Shown: one piece after another, positions 1 to 10,500 of the stretch
Layout of the letters: the number at the start of each line of letters is the position of its first letter
How positions within the stretch are numbered: the stretch's first letter is position 1
NCBI RefSeq assembly: GCF_031143425.1
Contig: NC_090448.1
Coordinates: forward strand, 330,596,177-330,660,176
Direction of reading: 5' to 3'
Source of the DNA: Pleurodeles waltl
Taxonomy: Eukaryota > Chordata > Amphibia > Caudata > Salamandridae
DNA length: 64,000 nucleotides
Program-made: the position numbers and the translations under genes
Notes under the pieces: generated by a model
Seen by the model: only the letters and a program-made list of their open reading frames with translations
The model's database searches: none
Told to the model about the DNA's origin: nothing

Positions 1-252
1 GCCTACCCACACAAGTGAGGTACCATTTTTATCGGGAGCCTTGGAGGAACACTGGGTGGAAGGAAATTTGTGGCTCCTCTCAGATTCCAGAACTTTCTGT
101 CACCGAAATGTGAGGAAAATGTGTTTTTTAGCCAAATTTTGAGGTTTGCAAAGGATTCTGGGTAACAGAACCTTGTCAGAGCCCCACAAGTCACCCCATC
201 TTGGATTCCCCTAGATCTCTAGTTTTCAAAAATGCACAGGTTTGGTAGGTTT

Positions 253-276
253 CCCTAGGTGCCGGCTGAGCTAGGG
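253..276. other. Conserved short dyad, CCCTAG...CTAGGG
   Basis: Six bases, CCCTAG, face their exact reverse complement CTAGGG across a 12-base loop that itself contains the palindrome GCCGGC. The dyad recurs in most units. Its left arm is broken in C-associated linkers (CCAGAGG, CCCGAGG) and in CCCTATG variants. It could extrude a small hairpin, but six base pairs are weak, so no function is claimed. Confidence 0.45.
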
Positions 277-303
277 GCCAAAATCTACAGGTAGGCACTT
301 CGC

Positions 304-332
304 AAAAAACACCTCTGTTTTCTGTAAAAAAA
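304..332. other. Phased A tracts, likely intrinsic bend
   Basis: An A6 run (304-309) and an A7 run (326-332) have centres 22.5 bp apart, close to two helical turns. They lie in nearly every unit, so the array would carry a curved segment about every 384 bp. Run length varies from A5 to A8 between units. Satellite DNAs often contain such curvature, but none has been measured here. Confidence 0.5.
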
Positions 333-3300
333 TTGGGATGTGTCCATGTTGTGTTTTGGGCCATTTCCTTTCATGGGCGCTAGGCCTACCCACACAAGTG
401 AGGTACCATTCTTATCGGGAGACTTGGGGGAACGCTGGGTGGAAGGAAATTTGTGGCTCCTCTCAGATTCCAGAACTTTCTGTCACCGAAATGTGAGGAA
501 AATGTTTTTTTTTAGCCAAATTTTGAGGTTTGCATAAGATTCTGGGTAACAGAACCTGGTCAGAGCCCCACAAGTCACCCCATCTTGGATTCCCCTAGGT
601 CTCTAGTTTTAAAAAATTCACAGGTTTTGTAGGTTTCCAGAGGTGCCGGCTGAGCTGGGGGCCAAAATCTACAGGTAGACACTTTGCAAAAAACACCCCT
701 TTTTTCTGTAAAAAAATTGGGATGTGTCCACGTTGTGTTTTGGGCCATTTCCTTTCATGGGTGTTAGGCCTACCCACACAAGTGAGGTACCATTTTTATC
801 GGGAGACATGGGGGAATGGTGGGTGGAAGGAAATTTGTGGCTCCTCTCAGATTCCAGAACTTTCTGTCACCGAAATGTGAGGAAAATGTGTTTTTTAGCC
901 AAATTTTGAGGATTGCAAAGGATTCTCTGTAACAGAACCTGGTCAGAGCCCCACAAGTCACCCCATCTTGGATTCCCCTAGATCTCTAGTTTTCAAAAAT
1001 GCACAGGTTTGGTAGGTTTCCCTAGGTGCTGGCTGAGCTAGGGGCCAACATCTACAGGTAGGCACTTTGGAAAAAACACCTCTGTTTTCTGTAAAAAAAT
1101 TGGGATGTGTCCACGTTGTGTTTTGGGCCATTTCCTTTCGTGGGCGCTAGGCCTACCCACACAAGTGAGGTACCATTTTTATCGGGAGACTTGGAGGAAA
1201 GCTGGGTGGAAGGAAATTTGTGGCTCCTCTCAGATTCCAGAACTTTCTGTCACCGAAATGTGAGGAAAATGTGTTTTTTAGCCACATTTTGAGGTTTGCA
1301 AAGGATTCGGGGTAACAGAACCTGGTCAGAGCCCCACAAGCCACCCCATCTTGGATTCCCCTAGGTCTCTAGTTTTCAGAAATGCACAGGGTTGTAGGTT
1401 TCCCTAGGTGCCGGCTGAGCTAGGGGCCAACATCTACAGGTAGGCACTTTGCAAAAAACACCTCTGTTTTCTGTAAAAAAATTGGGATGTGTCCACGTTG
1501 TGTTTTGGGCCATTTCCTTTCGTGGGCGCTAGGCCTACCCACACAAGTGAGGTACCATTTTTATTGGGAGACTTGGAGGAACACTGGGTGGAAGGAAATT
1601 TGTGGCTCCTCTCAGATTCCAGAACTTTCTGTCACCGAAATGTGAGGAAAATGTGTTTTTTAGCCAAATTTTGAGGATTGCAAAGGATTCTCTGTAACAG
1701 AACCTGGTCAGAGCCCCACAAGTCACCCCATCTTGGATTCCCCTAGATCTCTAGTTTTCAAAAATGCACAGGTTTGGTAGGTTTCCCTAGGTGCTGGCTG
1801 AGCTAGGGGCCAACATCTACAGGTAGGCACTTTGCAAAAAACACCTCTGTTTTCTGTAAAAAAATTGGGATGTGTCCACGTTGTGTTTTGGGCCATTTCC
1901 TTTCGTGGGCGCTAGGCCTACCCACACAAGTGAGGTACCATTTTTATCGGGAGACTTTGAGGAAAGCTGGGTGGAAGGAAATTTGTGGCTCCTCTCAGAT
2001 TCCAGAACTTTCTGTCACCGAAATGTGAGGAAAATGTGTTTTTTAGCCACATTTTGAGGTTTGCAAAGGATTCGGGGTAACAGAACCTGGTCAGAGCCCC
2101 ACAAGTCACCCCATCTTGGATTCCCCTAGATCTCTAGTTTTAAAAAATGCACAGGTTTGGTAGGTTTCCCTAGGTGCCGGCTGAGCTAGGTGCCAAAATC
2201 TACAGGTAGGCACTTCGCAAAAAACACCTCTGTTTTCTGTAAAAAAATTGGGATGTGTCCATGTTGTGTTTTGGGCCATTTCCTTTCATGGGCGCTAGGC
2301 CTACCCACACAAGTGAGGTACCATTCTTATCGGGAGAGTTGGGGGAACGCTGGGTGGAAGGAAATGTGTGGCTCCTCTCAGATTCCAGAACTTTCTGTCA
2401 TCGAAATGTGAGGAAAATGTGTTTTTTTTTTTACCCAAATTTTGAGGTTTGCAAAGGATTCTGGGTAACAGAACCTGGTCAGAGCCCCACAAGCCACCCC
2501 ATCTTGGATTCCCCTAGGTCTCTAGTTTTCAGAAATGCACAGGGTTGGTAGGTTTCCCTAGGTGCCGGCTGAGCTAGGGGCCAACATCTACAGGTAGGCA
2601 CTTTGCAAAAAACACCTCTGTTTTCTGTAAAAAAAAATTGGGATGTGTCCACGTTGTGTTTTGGGCCATTTCCTTTCGTGGGCGCTAGGCCTACCCACAC
2701 AAGTGAGGTACCATTTTTATCGGGAGACTTGGAGCAACGCTGGGTGGAAGGAAATTTGTGGCTCCTCTCAGATTCCAGAACTTTCTGTCACCGAAATGTG
2801 AGGAAAATGTGTTTTTTAGCCAAATTTTGAGGTTTGCAAAGGATTCTGGGTAACAGAACCTGGTCAGAGCCCCACAAGTCACCCCATCTTGGATTCCCCT
2901 AGATCTCTAGTTTTCAAAAATGCACAGGTTTGGTAGGTTTCCCTATGTGCCGGCTGAGCTAGGGGCCAAAATCTACATGTAGGCACTTCGCAAAAAACAC
3001 CTCTGTTTTCTTTAAAAAAATTGGGATGTGTCCATGTTGTGTTTTGGGCCATTTCCTTTCATGGGCGCTAGGCCTACCCACACAAGTGAGGTACCATTCT
3101 TATCGGGAGATTTGCAGGAACGCTGGGTGGAAGGAAATTTGTGGCTCCTCTCAGATTCCAGAACTTTCTGTCACCGAAATGTGAGGAAAATGTTTTTTTT
3201 TAGCCAAATTTTGGGGTTTGCAAAAGATTCTGGGTAACACAACCTGGTCAGAGCCCCACAAGTCACCCCATCTTGGATTCCCCTAGGTCTCTAGTTTTAA

Positions 3301-3794
3301 AAAATGCACAGGTTTGGTAGGTTTCCCTAGGTGCCGACTGAGCTAGGGGCCAAAATCTACAGGTAGACACTTTGCAAAAAACACCTCTGTTTTCTGTAAA
3401 ACAATTGGGATGTGTCCACGTTGTGTTTTGGGCCATTTCTTTCATGGGCGCTAGGCCTACCCACACAAGTGAGGTACCATTCTTATCGGGAGACTTGGGG
3501 GGACGCTGGGTGGAAGGACATTTGTGGCTCCTCTCAGATTCCAGAACTTTCTGTCACCGAAATGTGAGGAAAATGTTTTTTTTTAGCCAAATTTTGAGGT
3601 TTGCAAAAGTTTCTGGGTAAGAGAACCTGGTCAGAGCCCCACAAGTCACCCCATCTTGGATTCCCCTTGGTCTCTAGTTTTAAAAAATTCACAGGTTTGG
3701 TAGGTTTCCCGAGGTGCCGGCTGAGCTAGGGGCCAAAATCTACAGGTAGACACTTTGCAAAAAACACCTCTGTTTTCTGTAAAAAAATTGGGAT

Positions 3795-4177
3795 GTGTCC
3801 ACGTTGTGTTTTGGGCCATTTCCTTTCATGGGCGCTAGGCCTACCCACACAAGTGAGGTACCATTTTTATCGGGAGACTTGGAGGAACACTGGGAGGAAG
3901 GAAATTTGTGGCTCCTCTCAGATTCCAGAACTTTCTGTCACCGAAATGTGAGGAAAAAGTGTTTTTTAGCCAAATTTTGAGGTTTGCAAAGGATTCTGGG
4001 TAACAGAACCTGGTCAGAGCCCCACAAGTCACCCCATCTTGGATTCCCCTAGATCTCTAGTTTTCAAAAATGCACAGGTTTGGTAGGTTTCCCTAGGTGC
4101 CGGCTGTGCTAGGGGCCAAAATCTACAGGTAGGCACTTCGCAAAACACACCTCTGTTTTCTGTAAAAAAATTGGGAT
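3795..4177 (+). repeat. Hybrid unit joining C-type left part to A-type right part
   Basis: The left part, through TTTCATGGGCGC, continues the sequence leading into the C unit at 36,849. The right part, from TTGGAGGAACACTGG through GAGGAAAAAGTG, matches the next unit downstream at 37,236. Compared with 36.8-37.6 kb, exactly one unit is therefore missing here, with the join between about 3,831 and 3,885. This is the expected product of unequal exchange between adjacent units. A simple alternative is that the 36.8 kb arrangement gained a unit. Confidence 0.7.
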
Positions 4178-4254
4178 GTGTCCATGTTGTGTTTTGGGCC
4201 ATTTCCTTTCATGGGCGCTATGCCTACCCACACAAGTGAGGTACCTTTCTTATC

Positions 4255-4281
4255 GGGAGACTTGGGGGAACGCTGGGTGGG
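4255..4281 (+). other. Four-tract G-quadruplex motif in a B-type variant
   Basis: Four G tracts of at least three bases are separated by loops of 6, 6 and 1 bases: GGG, AGACTT, GGGGG, AACGCT, GGG, T, GGG. This fits the usual G3+N1-7 rule. The fourth tract exists only where GGTGGAAGG has become GGTGGGAGG. The same motif is at 7337-7363, 15784-15810 and 16553-16579 (both with ATCGCT as middle loop), 20405-20431 (AATGCT), 30396-30422 and 37696-37722. Most other B units have only three tracts. Folding is inference. Confidence 0.55.
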
Positions 4282-4364
4282 AGGAAATTTGTGGCTCCTC
4301 TCAGATTCCAGAACTTTCTGTCATCGAAATGTGAGGAAAATGTGTTTTTTTAGCCAAATTATGA

Positions 4365-5136
4365 GGTTTGCAAAGGATACTGGGTAACAGAACCTGGTCA
4401 GAGCCCCACAAGCCACCCCATCTTGGATTCCCCTATGTCTCTAGTTTTCAGAAATGCACAGGGTTGGTAGGTTTTCCTAGGTGCCGGCTGAGCTAGGGGC
4501 CAACATCTACAGGTAGGCACTTTGCAAAAAACACCTCTGTTTTCTGTAAAAAAAAATTGGGATGTGTCCACGTTGTGTTTTGGGCCATTTCCTTTCGTGG
4601 GCGCTAGGCCTACCCACACAAGTGAGGTACCATTTTTATCGGGAGACTTGGAGAAACGCTGGGTGGAAGGAAATTTGTGGCTCCTCTCAGATTCCAGAAC
4701 TTTCTGTCACCGAAATGTGAGGAAAATGTGTTTTTTAGCCAAATATTGAGGTTTGCAAAGGATTCTGGGTAACAGAACCTTGTCAGAGCCCCACAAGTCA
4801 CCCCATCTTGGATTCCCCTAGATCTCTAGTTTTAAAAAATGCACAGGTTTGGTAGGTTTCCCTAGGTGCCGGCTGAGCTAGGGGCCAAAATCTACAGGTA
4901 GGCACTTCGCAAAAAACACCTCTGTTTTCTGTAAAAAAAATTGGGATGTGTCCATGTTGTGTTTTGGGCCATTTCCTTTCATGGGCGCTAGGCCTACCCA
5001 CACAAGTGAGGTACCATTCTTATCGGGAGACTTGGGGGAACGCTGGGTGGAAGGAAATTTGTGGCTCCTCTCAGATTCCAGAACTTTCTGTCATCGAAAT
5101 GTGAGGAAAATGTGTTTTTTTTTAGCCAAATTTTGA
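4365..5136 (+). repeat. Two-unit tandem duplication, copy 1 (about 772 bp)
   Basis: This copy begins within the right half of a B unit. Shared rare variants are GGATACTGGG (4,374 and 5,147), CCCTATGTCTCTAG (4,433 and 5,205), GGTTTTCCTAGG and the A unit with TTGGAGAAACGC (4,650 and 5,422). The two copies differ at few positions, for example GTCACCCC against GTCATCCC near 5,573. The left neighbour differs by AAATTATGAGG and GTGGGAGG, which fixes the left edge near 4,365. Confidence 0.82.
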
Positions 5137-5378
5137 GGTTTGCAAAGGATACTGGGTAACAGAACCTGGTCAGAGCCCCACAAGCCACCCCATCTTGGAT
5201 TCCCCTATGTCTCTAGTTTTCAGAAATGCACAGGGTTGGTAGGTTTTCCTAGGTGCCGGCTGAGCTAGGGGCCAACATCTACAGGTAGGCACTTTGCAAA
5301 AAACACCTCTGTTTTCTGTAAAAAAAAATTGGGATGTGTCCACGTTGTGTTTTGGGCCATTTCCTTTCGTGGGCGCTA
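4991..5378 (+). repeat. Representative type B unit (388 bp)
   Basis: Type B diagnostics are CATTCTTATCGGG, CTTGGGGGAACGC, CATCGAAATG and an expanded T run before AGCC. It is entered through CATGTTG and TTCATGGG. Its downstream linker differs from that of type A: GCCACCCC, TCTCTAGTTTTCAG, CACAGGGTTGG, CCAACATC and CACTTTGC. This linker leads into CACGTTG, TTCGTGGG and a type A unit. The extra length relative to type A lies in the T and A runs. A plus B gives the 768-772 bp dimer seen repeatedly at 4.2-6.3, 7.3-8.4, 10.7-12.7, 30.3-31.6 and 38.0-38.9 kb. Confidence 0.88.
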
Positions 5379-5907
5379 GGCCTACCCACACAAGTGAGGT
5401 ACCATTTTTATCGGGAGACTTGGAGAAACGCTGGGTGGAAGGAAATTTGTGGCTCCTCTCAGATTCCAGAACTTTCTGTCACCGAAATGTGAGGAAAATG
5501 TGTTTTTTAGCCAAATATTGAGGTTTGCAAAGGATTCTGGGTAACAGAACCTTGTCAGAGCCCCACAAGTCATCCCATCTTGGATTCCCCTAGATCTCTA
5601 GTTTAAAAAAATGCACAGGTTTGGTAGGTTTCCCTAGGTGCCGGCTGAGCTAGGGGCAAAAATCTACAGGTAGGCACTTCGCAAAAAACACCTCTGTTTT
5701 CTGTAAAAAAATTGGGATGTGTCCATGTTGTGTTTTGGGCCATTTCCTTTCATGGGCGCTAGGCCTACCCACACAAGTGAGGTACCATTCTTATCGGGAG
5801 ACTTGGGGGAACGCTGGGTGGAAGGAAATTTGTGGCTCCTCTCAGATTCCAGAACTTTCTGTCATCGAAATGTGAGGAAAATGTGTTTTTTTTTAGCCAA
5901 ATTTTGA
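5137..5907 (+). repeat. Two-unit tandem duplication, copy 2 (about 771 bp)
   Basis: This copy lies directly after copy 1. It carries the same TTGGAGAAACGC unit and the same linker variants. The match ends where copy 1 reads GGATACTGG and this copy reads GGATTCTGG near 5,917. The related segment at 30.5-31.3 kb (offset about 25,369) has only one such dimer, so the doubling is local to this site. Confidence 0.8.
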
Positions 5908-7509
5908 GGTTTGCAAAGGATTCTGGGTAACAGAACCTGGTCAGAGCCCCACAAGCCACCCCATCTTGGATTCCCCTAGGTCTCTAGTTTTCAGAAATGC
6001 ACAGGGTTGGTAGGTTTCCCTAGGTGCCGGCTGAGCTAGGGGCCAACATCTACAGGTAGGCACTTGGCAAAAAACACCTCTGTTTTCTGTAAAAAAATTG
6101 GGATGTGTCCACGTTGTGTTTTGGGCCATTTCCTTTCGTGGGCGCTAGGCCTACCCGCACAAGTGAGGTACCATTTTTATCGGGAGACTTGGAGGAATGC
6201 TGGGGGGAAGGAAATTTGTGGCTCCTCTCAGGTTCCAGAACTTTCTGTTACCGAAATGTGAGGAAAATGTGTTTTTTAGCCAAATTTTGAGGTTTTCAAA
6301 GGATTCTGGGTAACAGAACCTGGTCAGAGCCCCACAAGTCACCCCATCTTGGATTCCCCTAGGTCTCTAGTTTTAAAAAATTCACAGGTTTGGTAGGTTT
6401 CCAGAGGTGCCGGCTGAGCTAGGGGCCAAAATCTACAGGTAGACACTTTGCAAAAAACACCCCTGTTTTCTGTAAAAAAAATTGGGATGTGTCCACGTTG
6501 TGTTTTGGGCCATTTCCTTTCATGGGCGCTAGGCCTACCCACACAAGTGAGGTACCATTTTTATCGGGAGACATGGGGGAACGCTGGGTGGAAGGAAATT
6601 TGTGGCTCCTTTCAGATTCCAGAACTTTCTGTCACCAAAATGGGAGGAAAATGTGTTTTTTTTTTAGCCACATTTTGAGGTTTGCAAAGGATTCTGGGTA
6701 ACAGAACCTGGTCAGAGCCCCACAAGTCACCCCATCTTGGATTCCCCTAGGACTCTAGTTTTCAAAAATGCACAGGTTTGGTAGGTTTCCCTAGGGGCCG
6801 GCTGAGCTAGGGGTCAAAATCTACAGGTAGGCACTTTGCAAAAAACACCTCTGTTTTCTGTAAAAAAAATTGGGATGTGTCCACGTTGTGTTTTGGGCCA
6901 TTTCCTTTTGTGGGCGCTAGGCCTACCCACACAAGTGAGGTACCATTTTTATCGTGAGACTTGGAGGAACACTGGGTGGAAGGAAATTTGTGGCTCCTCT
7001 CAGATTCCAGAACTTTCTGTCACCGAAATGTGAGGAAAATGAGTTTTTTAGCCAAATTTTGAGGTTTGCAAAGGATTCTGGGTAACAGAACCTGGTCAGA
7101 GCCCCACAAGTCACCCCATCTTGGATTCCCCTAGATCTCTAGTTTTCAAAAATGCACAGGTTTGGTAGGTTTCCCTAGGTGCCGGCTGAGCTAGGGGCCA
7201 AAATCTACAGGTAGGCACTTCGCAAAAAACACCTCTGTTTTCTGTAAAAAAATTGGGATGTGTCCATGTTGTGTTTTGGGCCATTTCCTTTCATGGGCGC
7301 TAGGCCTACCCACACAAGTGAGGTACCATTCTTATCGGGAGACTTGGGGGAACGCTGGGTGGGAGGAAATTTGTGGCTCCTCTCAGATTCCAGAACCTTC
7401 TGTCATCGAAATGTTAGGAAAATTTGTTTTTTTTTAGCCAAATTATGAGGTTTGCAAAGGATTCTGGGTAACAGAACCTGGTCAGAGCCCCACAAGCCAC
7501 CCCATCTTG
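5908..7509 (+). repeat. B-A-C-A-B unit run shared with 31.3-32.5 and 38.6-39.8 kb
   Basis: The A unit at 6,105 has CCGCACAAG, GAATGCTGGGGGGAAGG, CAGGTTCCAG and CTGTTACCG. A C unit at 6,489 and an A unit at 6,877 with AAAATGAGTTTTTT follow. The same ordered set occurs at 31,473-32,427 and 38,773-39,727. The copies at 31.8 and 39.1 kb have lost 2 bp in the CACCCCTG segment, here intact at about 6,460. The correspondence ends near 7,114, where this copy reads GTCACCCC and the others read GCCACCCC followed by TTTCCCTATG. Confidence 0.8.
6532..6919 (+). repeat. Representative type C unit (388 bp)
   Basis: Type C combines the type A-like CATTTTTATCGGG with ACATGGGGGAACGC, then CTCCTTTCAGATTCC, CACCAAAATGGGAGG, a T9 run and a CCACATTTTGAGG segment. 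It is entered through CACGTTG but TTCATGGG. It is usually preceded by a linker carrying TTCACAGG, a damaged CCCTAGG box (CCAGAGG or CCCGAGG) and GTAGACACTTTGC. Related C units occur near 724, 18,419, 21,883, 22,654, 23,410, 24,942, 29,932, 31,856, 36,849, 39,156, 55,284, 58,739 and 63,343. A subset at 18,570, 22,035 and 22,806 has a C inside the T run. Confidence 0.82.
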
Positions 7510-10500
7510 GATTTCCCTATGTCTCTAGTTTTCAGAAATGCACAGGGTTGGTAGGTTTCCCTAGGTGCCGGCTGAGCTAGGGGCCAACATCTACAGGTAG
7601 GCACTTGGCATAAAACACCTCTGTTTTCTGTAAAAAAATTGGGATGTGTCCACGTTGTGTTTTGGGCCATTTCCTTTTGTGGGCGCTAGGCCTACCCGCA
7701 CAAGTGAGGTACCATTTTTATCGGGAGACTTGGAGGAATGCTGGGGGGAAGGAAAGTTGTGGCTCCTCTCAGGTTCCAGAACTTTCTGTTACCGAAATGT
7801 GAGGAAAATGTGTTTTTTAGCCACATTTTGAGGTTTTCAAAGGATTCTGGGTAACAGAACCTGGTCAGAGCCCCACAAGTCACCCCATCTTGGATTCCCC
7901 TAGATCTCTAGTTTTCAAAAATGCACAGGTTTGGTAGGTTTCCCTAGGTGCCGGCTGAGCTAGGGGCCAAAATCTACAGGTAGGCACTTCGCAAAAAACA
8001 CCTCTGTTTTCTGTAAAAAAATTGGGATGTGTCCATGTTGTGTTTTGGGCCATTTCCTTTCATGGGCGCTAGGCCTACCCACACAAGTGAGGTACCATTC
8101 TTATCGGGAGACTTGGGGGAACGCTGGGTGGAAGGAAATTTGTGGCTCCTCTCAGATTCCAGAACTTTCTGTCATCGAAATGTGAGGAAAATTTCTTTTT
8201 TTTAGCCACATTTTGAGGTTTGCAAAGGATTCTGGGTAACAGAACCGAGTCAGAGCCCCACAAGCCACCCCATCTTGGATTCCCCTAGGTCTCTAGTTTT
8301 CAGAAATGCACAGGGTTGGTAGGTTTCCCTAGGTGCCGGCTGAGCTAGGGGCCAACATCTACAGGTAGGCACTTTGCAAAAAACACCTCTGTTTTCTGTA
8401 AAAAAATTGGGATGTGTCCACGTTGTGTTTTGGGCCATTTCCTTTCGTGGGCGCTAGGTCTACCCACACAAGTTAGGTACCATTCTTATCGGGAGAGTTG
8501 GGGGAACGCTGGGTGGAAGGAAATTTGTGGCTCCTCTCAGATTCCAGAACTTTCTGTCACCGAAATGTGAGGAAAATGTGTTTTTTAGCCAAAGTTTGAG
8601 GTTTGCAAAGGATTCTCGGTAACAGAACCTGGTCAGAGCCCCACAAGTCACTCCATCTTGGATTCCCCTAGATCTCTAGTTTTAAAAAATGCACAGGTTT
8701 GGTAGATTTCCCTAGGGGCCGGCTGAGCTAGGGGCCAAAATCTACAGGTAGGCACTTTGCAAAAAACACCTCTGTTTTCTGTAAAAAAATTGGGATGTGT
8801 CCACGTTGTGTTTTGGGCCATTTCCTTTCGTGGGCGCTAGGCCTACCCACACAAGTGAGGTACCATTTTTATCGGGAGAGTTGGAGGAACGCTGGGTGGA
8901 AGAAAATTTGTGGCTCCTCTCAGATTCCAGAACTTTCTGTCACCGAAATGTGAGGAAAATGTGTTTTTTAGCCAAATTTTGAGGTTTGCAAAGGATTCTG
9001 GGTAACAGAACCTGGTCAGAGCCCCACAAGTCACCCCATCTTGGATTCCCCTAGATCTCTAGGTTTCACAAATGCACAGGTTTGGTAGGTTTCCCTATGT
9101 GCCGGCTGAGCTAGGGGCCAAAATCTACAGGTAGGCACTTCGCAAAAAACACCTCTGTTTTCTGTAAAAAAAATTGGGATGTGTCCATGTTGTGTTTTGG
9201 GCCATTTCCTTTCATGGGCGCTAGGCCTACCCACACAAGTGAGGTACCATTCTTATCGGGAGACTTGGGGGAACGCTGGGTGGAAGGAAATTTGTGGCTC
9301 CTCTCAGATTCCAGAACTTTCTGTCATCGAAATGTGAGGAAAATTTGTTTTTTTTTAGCCAAATTTTGAGGTTTGCAAAGGATTCTGGGTAACAGAACCT
9401 GGTCAGAGCCCCACAAGCCACACCATCTTGGATTCCCCTAGGTCTCTAGTTTTCAGAAATGCACAGGGTTGGTAGTTTTCCCTAGGTGCCGGCTGAGCTA
9501 GGGGCCAACATCTACAGGTAGGCACTTGGCATAAAACACCTCTGTTTTCTGTAAAAAAATTGGGATGTGTCCACGTTGTGTTTTGGGCCATTTCCTTTTG
9601 TGGGCGCTAGGCCTACCCGCACAAGTGAGGTACCATTTTTATCGGGAGACTTGGAGGAATGCTGGGGGGAAGGAAAGTTGTGGCTCCTCTCAGGTTCCAG
9701 AACTTTCTGTTACCGAAATGTGAGGAAAATGTGTTTTTTAGCCACATTTTGAGGTTTTCAAAGGATTCTCGGTAACAGAACCTGGTCAGAGCCCCACAAG
9801 TCACTCCATCTTGGATTCCCCTAGATCTCTAGTTTTAAAAAATGCACAGGTTTGGTAGATTTCCCTAGGGGCCGGCTGAGCTAGGGGCCAAAATCTACAG
9901 GTAGGCACTTTGCAAAAAACACCTCTGTTTTCTGTAAAAAAATTGGGATGTGTCCACGTTGTGTTTTGGGCCATTTCCTTTCGTGGGCGCTAGGCCTACC
10001 CACACAAGTGAGGTACCATTTTTATCGGGAGAGTTGGGGGAACGCTGGGTGGAAGGAAATTTGTGGCTCCTCTCAGATTCCAGAACTTTCTGTCACCGAA
10101 ATGTGAGGAAAATGTGTTTTTTAGCCAAAGTTTGAGGTTTGCAAAGGATTCTCGGTAACAGAACCTGGTCAGAGCCCCACAAGTCACTCCATCTTGGATT
10201 CCCCTAGATCTCTAGTTTTAAAAAATGCACAGGTTTGGTAGATTTCCCTAGGGGCCGGCTGAGCTAGGGGCCAAAATCTACAGGTAGGCACTTTGCAAAA
10301 AACACCTCTGTTTTCTGTAAAAAAATTGGGATGTGTCCTACGTTGTGTTTTGGGCCATTTCCTTTCGTGGGCGCTAGGCCTACCCACACAAGTGAGGTAC
10401 CATTTTTATCGGGAGAGTTGGAGGAACGCTGGGTGGAAGAAAATTTGTGGCTCCTCTCAGATTCCAGAACTTTCTGTCACCGAAATGTGAGGAAAATGTG

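Larger units (their letters stand above)
1..4364 (+). repeat. Mosaic block related to the 22-30 kb region
   Basis: This stretch is a patchwork of segments whose closest relatives lie 22-26 kb downstream. Bases 1-200 share ATCGGGAGCCTTGG and ACCTTGTCAG with 22,299-22,498. About 535-830 shares GTTTGCATAAGATTC and CATGGGTGTTAGG with 23,221-23,516. About 1,340-2,900 matches 25,560-27,120 (offset about 24,218). About 2,900-3,795 matches 29,040-29,930 (offset 26,137), including CTACATGTAGG at 2,973 and a 1 bp deletion giving CATTTCTTTCATGGG at 3,434. It contains A, B and C units in irregular order. No gene is present. Confidence 0.8.

Noticed and set aside
11..192. Internal half-unit duplication suggested by CACAAGT at two places 175 bp apart
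   Set aside because: Similarity is limited to about 7-9 bases, and other short matches in the unit give different spacings. There is no evidence that the 384 bp unit arose from two 192 bp halves.
340..537. Recurrent open frames of 60-99 codons on both strands in almost every unit
   Set aside because: They overlap each other on both strands, and the commonest ones on either strand begin at GTG rather than ATG. They are broken or extended by 1-2 bp indels in the T and A runs and the CT motif. They are a by-product of one repeated non-coding unit, and variation shows no codon pattern. No domain or known protein was recognised.
2255..2551. Longest frames (95-99 codons, for example 2255-2551, 13351-13638, 58739-59038)
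   Set aside because: Their extra length comes only from frame shifts in the T run, or from the 2 bp deletion in AACTTTCTGTC. They occur in different frames in different units and have no independent support.
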